Below, one piece after another: positions 36,645 through 48,965 of a DNA stretch of 64,000 nt. This stretch comes from Lepas anatifera (taxonomy: Eukaryota; Arthropoda; Thecostraca; Lepadidae), in the NCBI GenBank assembly GCA_034440635.1, contig JAOTON010002072.1, positions 263,001 to 327,000 of the forward strand, read 5' to 3'. Each line of letters opens with the position of its first letter. Within the stretch, counting starts at the first letter, position 1. Under the pieces are notes generated by a model. The model did no database searches and was not told where the DNA came from. It saw nothing but the letters and a program-made list of their open reading frames with translations. The translations under genes were made by a program, and so were the position numbers.

Positions 36645-39496
36645 CATGCAAGAGACCCCAGCTGGGCATGTGAAAATGGTACAAGAATGGTAAAAACAGT
36701 GTACCTCAACTTCCCACCCTTTGCATAGGATCGTACCATCCACTGTATTTTCCTGGAGTAAATACGCAATAAATGTCAGCTGTAGATGTCTAATGTGCAA
36801 AGCCAAGCTTGCTGAAGCATGTGGGGTTGATTCACCCAGCATGTCAACCTCAAACTTTGGTTCACATCACTAGAAGCATGGGCGCCAAAAGCGGGGGGCA
36901 TCTCCCCTGTTGGACAACCAAAAGGATGCCCCTCCAAATTTTTGGTCCATTGCCATTCATGCTGTCAGGTACCAAATATGCTCAAAATTCGCCTTCCCAG
37001 GTCAGCACCAACTGGGGTCTGTCCCCCCTGTAAAAACTCTGTAACGGTGCCCCTAACTGGAAGGGGCGCCGATGTGAGGCATCATGTGACTTGCTGACAC
37101 ATGTAATTCACAAATGGTACCAAACTTAAGCCTGATACTGCACCACTTTAGAGCTTGATACTTTTAAGGTATCAAAGTATGAATCCCAAGAGCATGACAA
37201 AATGATCAACATCAGGAAACTCCTTCAGTTACTTCTTACTTATCTCAGGAAACCCAGTATCTTTTTGGTAAATGAGCAATGCAACCAACAAAGCTACGCC
37301 ATCTTATTATGGTGAATTAGCATTAATGCCTGTAGGTATATTTTGAAAACAGGGATAATCTGTACATATCCTGTATTTCATTTGGAACCACCTTGAAGCA
37401 AACCTCTTAAAATGACAAGAAAAGCCTGACCTGGCCTGAAAAGCGGATATAGCTCTATTTCAATAATAAACAAAGTGTTTTGTATTGCTCAGTCAGCAAA
37501 GTATGGCAGCAGGCCAAATGAGTCGCACCAGCCACCTAAAATTCTCACACTGTCAGCCACCAAAAATTAGCACCGATCTGCCATATACCAGGGAGAAAAG
37601 CGCACTCATTCCCACCCACACAATGCAATGCTACCTCTCTTATTAGGTAGTTAGTTGAGGACTTTTTATAAGGCCCCTCCTATGTCATTATAACCATTTA
37701 GCCATTATTTGTTAGGTTTTCAGTGTCACCTTCCTCACATCAGTCTCAGAAATTTGCACCAGGTTGATAAAATTCGCACCACTCGCTCCTGTCGCCAAGG
37801 GCACTGGCACCGACAAGATATCATCAAAAATGTCATACTTTGCACGCTAGTGTATTGCTAGTTGCATAGCATATATACCCAAGCAAACCTGAGAAACCAA
37901 GATAAATAATAATTTTCCAGTAGCGCCCACTTCAAGGTGAAAACCGCTTACAGTCACAACACCCATACCCTGAATTAAGGATACCGGACATCACCACTTA
38001 ATTTTTATTTGAGGAGATGCTCGGACTACAAATAGGGGGAAAACATGCAGTGGGACAAAATTTTGGACCAAATTCTTTGTCTTCAAATGATACTGCTCAA
38101 ACAATTCGCCAAAAATTTAGCAAGTCTAAAAATTTGGGTGGATCCACACATTAATTGTAATGAGAATGCAATTAAAACATCATTCAACCCCGAAAATTTG
38201 GCATAATATCTACCCTGATTTACATTTAGGGATTCCTCTGCCTGTCACCCTTTGTTTAGGACACCCCTGCTCGTTTGCGAGTTGGTTACCTAGGTAATAC
38301 ACTTTTTCTCAATGTAATTGGAAACTTGCCCGAGTATTACACAAGCAGACGTTACCCTAATCCCTACTCCTTTTGTTTTGAGCTTATTACACAGCTAATA
38401 TAGAAACTGAGAGAAAAACGACATGTAAATTGAAGCGCCTGGGTAGCAGGAGCATAACTGATGCAAATTTCACTCATTATACGACTTATTAAAGTTGAAT
38501 TTCATTCTTTTTAATTCCGCAACACTCAACACAGGGAGCCCGGCGACTGTGAAGCATTGCCAGATGTGCCAGATAATTTACTCAATAAATTCCCAAGACT
38601 CTTGTGAAATTCTGACAAATGGCAGCAATATTACAGTGCTACCAAAAAACGTTTCAAAAAGACACCCAAGATTTAATTCACGTTGTGAAAACGGCTAATA
38701 TGTCTCCAGCACGGCCCAGTGTCGACCTTTACGACCGCATTTGACATTGAAGATAATGACCTAGGTCAATGAAACTTTGAGAGAAGGTAGATCACCATCG
38801 CTCCTACCCACAACCCGACGGGCGTTTTTATAACCCTCTTTGTTTCCGAGATCAGGGGCACTTTAGGAACCCTCCACTGTGCGTTGACGCCAGACCTCTC
38901 ACTACTGCTCGTGTAAATGCGTCCTTTTTCCCCGGGCGCAATTACCCTTACACTTTGCCAAGTGCACCTTTTGCATAGTTTCGTTTAATCGGAGTTCAAT
39001 CTAAACAAAGAGATTGTTGAGATGAGAGAGTGTTTCTAAATGACAAACAAAGGGAGTTTGTAATTCTATTAGCCACATCAAATGAAATTAGTCTAGCAAA
39101 CGACTCTCTTATCACCCGCCCCGGTGGGCCTCCGAGCCACATTCGCCTCGGTGGGGAGGGGAGGGGGTCAAACACCTTCCCCCTCGAACTCGACTCCTAT
39201 GCGTGATAGCGAAAAAACAAGAAACCTGGTGGATAGCCCGTAAAAATTCGTGAAGAAAACTACATCTGTCACATTTTGGCTCATGTCCATATTGAGGCCA
39301 TGACAGGTCAAAGACGGTGGCATGTTAGAGAAGAGTTTCTGGGTTCAACTGTCTGACAGAGTGAGTTAGAATCATTTTTAGGCACCATTCACTTCTCGTC
39401 TCCGTAAATCGAATGTCTGAAAACCTGCTTAAATAGCCTCAGACGACCTTTCAGAGCTTACAGGTCCAAACTTGCAGCAAGAACGTATAAAGGGAA

Positions 39497-40930
39497 CTAG
39501 CCCTATTTCCGTCAGGCTCCCGGCTACCCCTATTTCCGGCAAGGGGGGGCAATATCGGCCCCCCTAAGATCTCGTAATCTAACCGGCCGATTTTGAAAAT
39601 TCAAAGTGCCATAGATTCCTCTGCTGCTAAACTTTATTTTGGAAAAAGAAAATTTCAAAATTTTTATTTTTAGGAGAAGGTCGTGCAAAATATACAATTT
39701 TTGTGTATTTTTTAGATTTTCCATAACCCTTGTCTCTGTTGTACGATTTTCACGAAACTAATTCAGATTTACAAATAATTGACTAAAAATTGTCACATGC
39801 TCGAGTTACGCAAAAATTCGAAATTCAATGGCAGTTCCAGGACCAGGACTATGAGGGGAAATATATACAATCTAAAAAGTTTCTGTTACGCGGATTCGAA
39901 GCCGTCATATACTGCTTGGCATCTTTGACACATAAATAAATGAAAAAAATTAAAACTCATCAGGGGCAGATGCAGTAAGGTAAAATAGTGGGGTAAAATA
40001 CACCAACAATATGCGAGTGGTATGCATGAGTATATTAGTCCCTCGAATAGTTTAAATTTATTTCTGATAATTTTTACCCTCCCATGGCAGCTCTGGGAAA
40101 GGGGGTGACATAGGCGGATCCAGGACTCTCGTCGTGGGGGTGGGGGTGATTGGAAACACATTTTCAATATACGACGATATTGAGTCGCGGCGGTGATACT
40201 GGCTGGGAAGATATATTTTGAAAATGTAATGTTACCCCCTCAAATACTAACAATTTTCCGCCATTGGTAGCACGTTCCGTATGCTGTTGTCTCCGTGATC
40301 TGCCTATGGACGAAATATTTCCTTAGTCGTTCCTGAAACTGAATACATACAGAGCATGCTAGTCTCGCACAAAGCTCTAAGTGAACAAACATATGCTTTT
40401 ATATTTGTGATTTACTCTACATTATAATGACTGGACACGCCTCTGGTAATCTAAACTTGGGTTATAACTATTTTGCATTTTCATCTACTCAATTTTATTC
40501 GCCCTGGCACGGCTGTAAGCAGTCTTTTCACTTACTAACGCTTAGTCCTTCTTGATAACATTGCCCCCATTTTGAACTGCTGTAACCGCCCCTGATGAAT
40601 ACAAATAGTGACAATTGTGAATGCACTATCATCTCACATAACAAATGATATAATAAAACCATATACTGGTATCAGGATCAGCAGAGACGGCTTCCTTTTA
40701 CAAAGAACCCACAGCATACGATAATACTTGGTTTGTGGATAGAACCTCCCAAAAAACCCAGCCATAGCTCCGCCCGTGGTAAATATATAATCTTGAAAAT
40801 TTCAGAAAACCTGTCTGTGCTAGTTTTAGGAAAAGTCAGGAAGTTTCAAAGTTCTATCGCAAGCCGTTTCGGAGATATTTTTGAAAAACCTGAAGGGGGC
40901 CATATTAGCCCCTGCCAGAAATAGGGCTAG
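39497..40930. mobile_element. Element G, nested in F2
   Basis: 1434 bp with terminal repeats CTAGCCCTATTTC(C/T)GG followed by G-rich sequence. Other F copies show that this block is an insertion. The exact duplication cannot be set because the tips are palindromic with the flank; GAA or AA are possible. It carries an O-type MITE at about 40113-40309 and no transposase. Confidence 0.75.
40113..40309. mobile_element. MITE O copy inside G
   Basis: The tips ATAGGCGGATCCAGGACT and GATCTGCCTATGG are inverted. The interior is diverged from O1. Confidence 0.6.
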
Positions 40931-41369
40931 AATACTATGATTTAGATAATACGAAGGTATTCCAAGCGGTATTTCCAGAAATAGAACAATTTTTCGGCAA
41001 ATTTTCGTTTTCCCAATGCATTTCCAATAGAGGTCATAACACTAGGTAATCAATATGAAAAATCCCGGAATATGCTTCGCAGTACCTACTCGGTGGGCTC
41101 GTTATATGATATATGTTTCAATTCGATAGATTTACGTTTTTCTTACCTATGCCACCTTAAACATTTTTGGAGGTGAGGTCACTTGACCTGCACTAGTGAC
41201 CTGACCTGAGATGACGCAACCTGAAAATGCTCTGTATCTCTGTATCTCTGTATATGTATTAATCACCAACAGGCACATACACAATTATAGGTGAAGTCGA
41301 TGCTGAGGAAAGTTGTGGAATTGATCAAGGATAATATGCGCAAAGTAGGTGAGGAGGGGGAGTTTTGTT

Positions 41370-41761
41370 ACAGGGGCAAATTGATACAACGCCGATAGCT
41401 CACGAACCATTATACTAGATGCCTTTGGGCTCTGGCCATGATTAGCTGATACCGGAAGCCAGCGACAGTCTCTTCAGCAGCCGTGTCGGGCAGCCGCTTA
41501 CGGTGCTCCGGACACAGAGCGTTTTTTTCGGTCAAAAGTAAATTTTCAGCGATGTTATGTTTGCAGAATTTACACCTGTGTCAATTGCTCTTGTATGGTT
41601 ATTATGCGTTTGTGAGAAAGCCATGGCATCGATGTTTCAGATGATAACTTTAGATTCGCTGAGAAATTGACAGTATCACCGTCATATTGGTTTTATGAAA
41701 TACACTTCCGGCAAAATATGGATGGGGCACGTTTTATTGGCTGTATCAACCTGCCCCAACG
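41370..41761. mobile_element. MITE N (about 390 bp)
   Basis: The tips are inverted: GGGGCAAATTGATACAACGCC on the left and GGGGCAGGTTGATACAGCC on the opposite strand at the right. The interior is unique in this window and without an ORF. The duplication is not resolved. Confidence 0.65.
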
Positions 41762-41947
41762 GAATTTCACGTGAACATAGCTAATTAATAATGTTTAAAA
41801 ATAGGTATGTAACTGTGTTTAATTTATATTTTACCAATGATGCCACAAATTCTGATTCCATAAAGCTATCGAAACGGGCTATTGCATGCTGACAAATACA
41901 TCGTCAGTTTCACCGAAACTTCTACCAGCGTTATGTAAGTAATTTAA

Positions 41948-42778
41948 CACGCGCGTTGACGGGGGTCTGAGCCACCTTCGCTTTGACGAGGGGGGTACCC
42001 CCCTAAGATCTCGAGAACCACGGTAGGTAGCGAAAAACGGTAAACGGCATTGGGTAGCCCATCCACTTCTCCATCTAAAATATTTTGACCATTTTTTTGT
42101 CAGGTCGCATTTAAGGTCACGAGAGGTCAAAACATTCTGTCATAGGGATAACATGTAAATTAAGTTTTTCGGCCATTACATCTGAACAAGTAAAGATAGA
42201 GCAAAACGACTTAAACTATATGAATCCTCGCAGCAAGCCAAATCGAACGATATATAATTTGACCTTTCTAGGTCAAATCAAGGATTTGACCTGACCTGAG
42301 GTCAGGTCAGCGTCAAATTATATAAAATGCATATCATTAGAACCACAAAGCCAAGGCGAGTCTAATGCATCTAAAATGAACACTATATCACTATCCGTTA
42401 CCGAGTTATTCAGTAAAAAACATTTTCCCATGTATTTCCAATGGAGAGGCCATGCTTCGTACCCGACCTTAGGTTATCGATATCAAAAATACCGGAACAT
42501 ATTTTAGAGAACTCAATGGGCACATTATGTGATATGAGTTTCAATCGGATAAGTTCACCCTGCTCCGACTTACGCTGTCTTAAACTTTTTTTGAGGTCAG
42601 GTCACTTGACCTGTACTGGTGACCTGACCTGAGATGACCTAACCTTAAAATTTTCACAAAAGTTGTAACAATGATAAGGGAAAAGGTATGCCAAGTACAG
42701 CGGCGCTAGCGCTGCCGTTTTTTGCTATCTCCGAAAAAAACTGGAGGGGGCGGGTACCCGCCCCCGTCAATGCGCGTG
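41948..42778 (+). mobile_element. TTAA element B4, full length
   Basis: 831 bp with TTAA on both sides (41944-41947 and 42779-42782), and the same terminal repeats as B3. It serves as the best local reference for family B. Confidence 0.9.
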
Positions 42779-42782
42779 TTAA

Positions 42783-44015
42783 AAACACTCGAGTCCATCC
42801 AAAAGAGATTAAACCAATGAAGAGCTCCAATAATAGTTAATAATTCATGGTTATTAATTAATTGCTTTGTGCTTTACCTTCATCTTACGTCCAATTTCCT
42901 AACACCATCCTTTCCTTTTGTTAGATAGTACGCCCAATGTCCGAAAGACAGCCCGACGAGCCCCGCCGGTCAGCGTTTTAAACGCCGCTACGAAACAGGT
43001 CCGGATCGGTACATAAAAAATGAGAGTAGCAGACGATTATGGGACTCAATTTATGACAATCTAGCGACACTGCCATGCTGACGGTCAAGATGGTTACCAG
43101 ACGTTTGGATAAATCGAACTTAGCAAGTTTTTTCAGATGAGATGGAGCCTCAACTGGCAGAATACCTTCATCATGCGTGCAAAATAAACCATGGATTGTC
43201 GACTGTCACAACCCGAAAATGGGCGCTTCAATTCGCTGTAACGAACGAACAGAGAATGGCTGACATAGTTTTTTTAATTTAATTGATTATAAATAAATTT
43301 CATTTCATTCAATTAATTGAAAAATATTTTGAACCACTGTACTGATGCCAAAAATTCGGAAGCTACGTCTTAGACTTTAGCGCTACTTGGTCATAATGTA
43401 AGGAATACATATTTTTGACGTTTCGCACATGTTTTTGGTTAGCTTATAAGGAAATATTGGTGGATAACGACTTGCCCCGTGACCAGTAACAACTTACCCC
43501 GTAGTGAGGGCATGTTGCAAATTTTGACTTTGGTTCAAGTTTTCAATAATATAGGTTTTTCTTGAAACCTGAAAGAAAACAACTGGTAACATCAGATAAA
43601 AAAATGAATAAGCTATCGAACGACACTCGCTTTATACATATCGTAGTGATATTTTGGAAGTTGCAGCTCATCCCGAGAAAACTGTATCATATGACTCCAT
43701 CCTCACCTACGGCGGCGCAAAGCACCGCCGTTTTTTTCGTGCTGCCGAAAAAAACCGAAAGGGGGGTGTTCAAACACCCCCACCGGGCCTAGGATTATGT
43801 AGGCACAATACACCCAATTTCCCCTCCCTTCCCTAAAAAGTACAGTAGTTTTCCTTATTCTCTATCGGGTTTTTTTAAGGAGCTAATCGGCACCTATGCT
43901 CCGCTCCATTCGGGGAGGGGCAGACCACCCCTGCCCCCCTCTCCCGTAACCCCGCCTATGATTCCGATGCGTACGTATATCACAATGAGTAAAACTGTCG
44001 CTCAGACTGCCCTGA
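42783..44015. other. No recognisable gene
   Basis: AT-rich DNA with one F-end fragment (43690-43797). Confidence 0.55.
43690..43797 (+). mobile_element. F-family right-end fragment
   Basis: About 100 bases match only the right end of F (GGCGGCGCAAAGCACCGCCG, then GTGTTCAAACACCCCCACCG). The rest is missing. Confidence 0.6.
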
Positions 44016-44625
44016 TAGGCGGATCCTGGATTGCCAATTGGAGGGGGAGGGCAGGGGGCGGACATGAGATACTTCTCTAGAATTCTGGGGGTTTTGAAGG
44101 TTCCATTTCTGGTTCTAACAGTTTTTTGGCAGCAAAATTTAACATGTAATTCCAATGGGACTGTTTGGAGGGGTTTGGGGCACGGGCCAGTGGGAAAATG
44201 TAAGTGGTGCTTAAGGGTATATTTTTTATTTTTGGTATGTAAAATTGATCAGGCTATCTTTTGGGTGCAGTTTTTAATCTCTAAAGCGCTTTTATAATAA
44301 GAAAAATCCACGATGAACTTCATGCTAATTCCTTCAGAATTCTGTTTCAAACGTTTCGATTACCCAATCAAAACGCTGCATTCTATCTTTTGCCAGCCAA
44401 ATTAAAGTTATCTTGAACAAAACCCTTCAAAATACTACCATATCCTCAACGTGCTGCCAGATCAGGCAGTCAGCTGGCTGTCATGTCCGAACCGTATCTA
44501 TAGGAACCGTGGGGGAGGGGCATGTTCGGGGGCGCCATTGTGCCTGGGGGCATCCGGACTATGGGAGGGAGACGCCACTTTTGGACGGCAGAATCCATCA
44601 TGTGGGTGCCAAATCCAATCGTGGA
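44016..44625. mobile_element. O-family material, partial or diverged
   Basis: Starts with the O tip ATAGGCGGATCCTGGATT, then unrelated sequence, then O boxes again at 44520-44620 (CGCCACTTTTGGACGG, GTGGGTGCCAAAT). Probably two partial copies separated by unique DNA. Confidence 0.5.
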
Positions 44626-44627
44626 GC

Positions 44628-44857
44628 ATAAGCGGATCCAGGATTACCAATCGGAGGGGAGGAACATTTCATCGGGGGGGGCGCCATCCGGACCGGGGAG
44701 GCGCCACTTTTGACGGGAAAAACATATCAAGTGGGTGCCAAATTCTATCGGTGGGCGCCTATTTTCACATCCTGGAGGGATGAGAAGCGACATTTAAGTG
44801 TGAGGGGGCAATTGCCCCTCACACTTAAGTGACCCCTTGCGTCTGCATCCGCCTATG
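44628..44857. mobile_element. MITE O2
   Basis: The tips are ATAAGCGGATCCAGGATT and GCATCCGCCTAT, inverted. It includes GGCGCCACTTTTGACGGG and a near-perfect palindrome of about 40 bases centred at about 44808 (TTAAGTGTGAGGGG and complement). Confidence 0.75.
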
Positions 44858-44869
44858 CCCCAAACTTTA

Positions 44870-45838
44870 TGGCCGGCATAGCAACGCTCTTGGCTAAAGG
44901 TTAAGTGCGGTGGGTCTAGACTAGATCTTTGATACGCAAGGAGCCAAAAATTTCGAAAACAGTGCTTTTAAGGCAATGAGCGAAAATCAGGGTTTGGGGT
45001 ATAATGCCCTTTTCTACCCCCCTCCCCGAGATCCGCCAGTGTTCAGGCCTACCTGGATATGCTCCTGGACGTGCTCCTGCGCAGTAAGCACTGCTGTTAG
45101 TGAGCCCAATTTGATAACAGCATTGAATGCCTTGTATCAAATTTATGTGCGTTCTGTTCTGAACCTTATAAATGAGAGGAGTACTGGACCAAAAACCCCG
45201 CGGCAAGAGGGACATCTGTTTATCTTGGGAAACGTCCGATTAGATGGCAGCACTTATCCGAATTTGCTCCAGCGCCGTTATTGCGAAAAATATTTTAAGC
45301 GACGGTGGGGTGTATGCCGAGCTCCTTAGGTTGTAGGATTATGGCTGCGTAGATTGGTCAGTAAGCTGCTTGAAAAGACTTTGAGGTTATTGCGTTAGGT
45401 TTTAAGAAGGAAGGTACCTGCTTCTTTGATTGCTATCGGCTGAATTGTAGAGTTTTGGGGAGCTACCCGGGCGGCTCATTTTTGTTGTGTAATTTGGCGC
45501 AGCTCGCCGTATTTGTATTTCGAGTCGGCCGTTGTATGCATTAGGGACGGAGTGGTCTGTGTAGTTGAGGTACTGTGCGTTGGCTTACGGATTGGGGACT
45601 GCAAAGCGGGGAAATATTATGTGGTTGTGGATGATTAAATATTTAATTATTTTATCCAAAAAGCCCACTGTGGTATCTCTGGTCATCTTTGTGTGGTTAG
45701 CACTGGGATGCTGCAAGCAGATCGTGTTTAAAACTACCCAGTTTAGTACACTTGTTATCTTTCTTAGTTGTATTAATGATCATGTTTGTCCCCCAGATGC
45801 TGATTTGAACATGTAGAGAAAGCTGAAGTAATAAGAAA
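44870..45838 (+). promoter_or_regulatory. Upstream region of INTS6 (promoter and 5'UTR expected)
   Basis: The repeat-rich block ends near 44860, and about 970 bases precede the INTS6 start codon. No TATA box stands out. A short AGATGGCAGCA (about 45243) and GATTATGGCTGCG (about 45331) resemble YY1-type promoter motifs, and 45795 shows an acceptor-like GTCCCCCAG. Promoter function is inferred from position only. The small ORFs here (for example 45565-45816) have no recognisable homology. Confidence 0.35.
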
Positions 45839-45955
45839 ATGACTATTATAGTGTTTCTTATCGATACATCTGCTTCAATGAACCAGCAAGCATTTTCGGG
45901 GGGCCATCCGACCCTTTTGGATGTGGCCAAAGGAGCAGTTGAAACTTTTGTCAAG
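45839..45955 (+). CDS. INTS6: INTS6 coding exon 1 (Integrator complex subunit 6)
   Basis: This exon encodes 39 residues starting MTIIVFLIDTSASMN, the conserved N-terminus of Integrator subunit 6. Integrator is a nuclear complex on RNA polymerase II that cleaves snRNA 3' ends and terminates promoter-proximal transcription. The residues form the first strand of the VWA domain, and DTSAS is the MIDAS-type D-x-S-x-S metal motif. The exon ends ...ETFVK at a consensus donor (AAG|GTGAGT) in phase 0. The start is well supported: an in-frame TGA lies 15 bases upstream, the ATG context is AAGAAAATGA, and homologues begin at the same residue. A pyrimidine-rich acceptor-like site (GTCCCCCAG, ending 45796) could mark a 5'UTR intron. 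Exons 2 and 3 continue the protein in phase. Confidence 0.94.
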
Positions 45956-46984
45956 GTGAGTTTCTTGTTTTGATGCTTCTGAAGGTTGTAAGAGATAACT
46001 GGTATGTGTTTTTAATCCAGAAATGGGCCCTGCTGCAAAGTTTTGTTTTAAAATGCCACTACTTTGACTGGTTGAAATTACTTCCGCTTAAGCTCTTCTC
46101 TTCAAAAGTGACTCTCACTCCTCTGATATTACTACTGTTATTGTAGAATGAAATGTGCAAATTTCCTCAAAGGTTCTGCCCCAAATTCCTTTTCATTGTT
46201 ATCATAGATAAATTTATCTGTGTACTGCAAACCTCAAAATTTAGTAGACTTCTTCCAAGATACTCAAACAAAATTGCATAATTATTACAAAATCACATAA
46301 TTACAGCAAGAATCAAATTCATTCATTCTCCTTTTGTTTTCTGATGCATAAGAAGTTATCTATTTCCACCCAAAAATTTCTTTGGGGGTAATTGACTAGC
46401 AGTAGCAGTTTCAGATTCATTTGACTCCACCACCAGTCTTTTTTATAATATGATACTGTGGCTTTGTTCTGCTACCATTTGGAGTTTATAAGTAGTCAAA
46501 AGTTTAGAGTAAATGACTTAAAGGGAGTAGTCCACTTTGTTGAAATTTTAAAGAGGACAGTTTATGGACAAAATAGGTCTGAAAATGAGGAAACCTCCTT
46601 TTGTTTCCACTTCTAATAGCTCAAAACAAAGGTATTATCTATTGTGTTAATATGCTGCATTTACGCAAGCATAGCAAGACAATTTTTTTATTTTTATTTT
46701 TCTCTCACTTTCCTTCCACTTCTACTCAATTGTTCTCTCACTTATCAAATGGAGCTTTTGAACAGAATTAAAAATCTGGGTGTGTATGAAGCAGTGTTCC
46801 AAAACCCAGGATGCTGGGTGGAGAGTGACACCAGGGCAAGCTGCATCCCCCCACTTCTGTGTTGTTTTTAATACAATTTCTTACTCTTTAAGAAGAGCTT
46901 TTCAGAATAATTCAGTAATCCTTGTCTGGATGAGCTCACAAAAGTAAGGAGCTAGGAACATTTTAATGGAAAATTGATTACTTA

Positions 46985-47065
46985 ACTTTAAAGGGTTATA
47001 GGGGTTAATAAATATAGGGTTATAGGGTTAATATAGGGTTAATATAGGGTTAAGGGTTATAATAA
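46985..47065. repeat. Short 11-bp tandem (TATAGGGTTAA type)
   Basis: Several imperfect copies of ATAGGGTTAAT. Resemblance to telomeric TTAGGG is partial only. Confidence 0.75.
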
Positions 47066-47359
47066 GGTTTCAATTGACTCTCAGAATGGTATAATGTTGA
47101 AATATTTCACTATTTTTCCCAATATGAATTTTACACTTTGCACCCTAGCGCAAAACCAGTTTTGGGACAATGGTGTGAACTCTGTAAAAGTATGGAACTA
47201 AGGACAATTTTTATCAAAATGTGATTTTTAAGTTCAAATACAGGGGTTTTCAAGGTTTTAATTGAATCAGAATCTTGCAACTCTTGGAATTTTGCAGTCA
47301 CTGACTATATTTCCAATTATGTTTTTTACACTTGGCACCAGCATAAAAGCAGTTCTGGG

Positions 47360-47620
47360 ACCCTGGGTAGCTATGCTGGTAGGTCAGTTTGTAGATCGCT
47401 GGGCTCCTGTCCACTGCTCAGGAAAATGCAGCGACAATGTGCATGCAGGATTTACATCAATTCCACCGAGATGTTCTGGGACTCAATATTTACTCGACAT
47501 AGGTTGGATGGCAACTGACTGGTGAGATGGCGACCTGAGGGACAGCAGGACAGCATTCCCTGTGCTTTGTGGGATGCTTAACTTTGGTTTCTAGATTAAC
47601 CTGTCATTGCGGGATTTGTA
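47360..47620 (+). mobile_element. tRNA-derived SINE, family S, in INTS6 intron 1
   Basis: Diverged copy with GGTAGGTCAGTTTGTAGATCG as A box, then GGCAACTGACTGGTGAGATG and TTTGTGGGATGCTTAACTTT. Confidence 0.8.
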
Positions 47621-48965
47621 AAACATTGAGCGTGATTATCCCTAGATCCGACCGCCAGCTCTGCTCTGGACGAAACATTTTCGTGAGGTGTTCTTTCACA
47701 TGGTTCTACATGTGCACCATGTCTTATCGAAATCTGACTGGGTTAGATATAAAAATATCATTTATTGATCAATTTTACACACAAATGCCCATACACGACT
47801 CAAACATGCTGAAACCATGGAGAAGGCCACAGTTCACTTTTGAGTCAAGATTTAGTGGTATAACATTGCAGATGTGTGTTTTGGCATCATTGAATATTTT
47901 TCATGGGTCACATAAAGTGTAAAATCTCAAAAAATCAACAAATGGCCTTTGGAGCCCTGTATAACCCATTACGATTTAATCTCCTTGGGTGCCTGAGTAC
48001 TTGCTGCAGTATCAGTAAAATGGCAGTTAACACTCGCATTGACCCGACCCCCCCTCGGGTGTTTTTGGAGACAGGATAAAAACGGTGGCGCGTAGCACCG
48101 CCGTACTTGGCATTCCTTTTCTTGAATCATTCTTCAAACTTGTTCAAAATTTTAAGATTTGGTTATCTTGGGTCAGGTCACCAGTACAGGTCAAGTGACC
48201 CGACCTAAAAAAGAAGTTTAAGATGGCATAAGTCAGAACAGGGTGAATTGATCAAATTGAAACTGATGGGGCATTCCAGGACAAAACAACCAAAAATATT
48301 TCAATTTGTATCCATACATATATTTCACACATACACATGGGGGACATACATTGGGACATGCACGTCGGGTAATTTGACACCACCATGTCTAGAAAAAATC
48401 TGAAACTTTGTCTCCGGGGGTAGTTTTGGGCCAGAAACACGCCTGTGTGAATCTTAGCTCCCTCCGACCAACGGTGACCGAGTTATAGCCCGAGGCATTT
48501 CCGGGAGGTCACCTTGTAGACTCATCTTTGATGCTTCATAACTCAAGAACGCATAGCCTGATTAACAAGTTTTGTATATCATTAAACTCGTCGTGAATTA
48601 TACCTTATTTTGAAAAAGAAAACTTCAAAATTTGAAAATTTTTGACTTTTAATTTGTTTGACCTTTTCTTTTTGACCTAGCTTGACCTCTTCGCAGTTGA
48701 AATTGCCCATTTAGACACCTCAAACATTTTTCTTCATAAAATATCTTCCGATAGAAAAATAAAACAATAAATCGTTTTTGCTATAAGTTCCAAATATTTA
48801 GCACCTAAGGTAGGTATGTAGACGGTTTTTGACCACTGCGGTAGTACAGCCTTATGTTTAACGCCGCAAACATAGCGATTGCTTTTGTAATCGGTTGCTA
48901 GCAATCATCCTACTTTGTCTTTACGAAATTTTCATCGTGCAAGTGTCAGAATTTATGACAATTAA

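Larger units (their letters stand above)
32720..38696. mobile_element. Large element D (6 kb), nested in C2
   Basis: 5977 bp with terminal repeats starting AGCCGTTTTCACAACGTGAA and continuing (after a short indel) to TTGGGTGTCTTTTTG on both ends, about 40 bp in all. It is flanked by AAT on each side; C1 gives the empty site. It contains O copies, A2 with L1, and a GAAAAAACCG hairpin near 32977-33013. From 36645 to 38650 it is AT-rich sequence with no credible ORF. No transposase was recognised. The 3-bp duplication and tip sequence do not let me assign a superfamily. Confidence 0.75.
32061..38913. mobile_element. TTAA element C2, split by element D
   Basis: Starts after CTAA (32057-32060) with CACAAGCAGTGGAGGG and ends before TAAA (38914-38917) with the complement of CACGAGCAGTAGTG. 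The left part (to 32719) and right part (from 38697) align to C1. Removing D leaves about 0.87 kb. It lies 46 bases after B3. Confidence 0.82.
39113..41340 (+). mobile_element. TTAA element F2, split by element G
   Basis: Starts near TTAT (39109-39112) with CACCCGCCCCGGTGGG. It is colinear with F1 up to G (39497-40930) and again after it to about 41340, where the right end is lost. The left interior is also shortened relative to F1. Confidence 0.72.

Noticed and set aside
46985..47065. Telomeric repeat remnant
   Set aside because: The unit is an 11-mer with irregular spacing, not TTAGG or TTAGGG.
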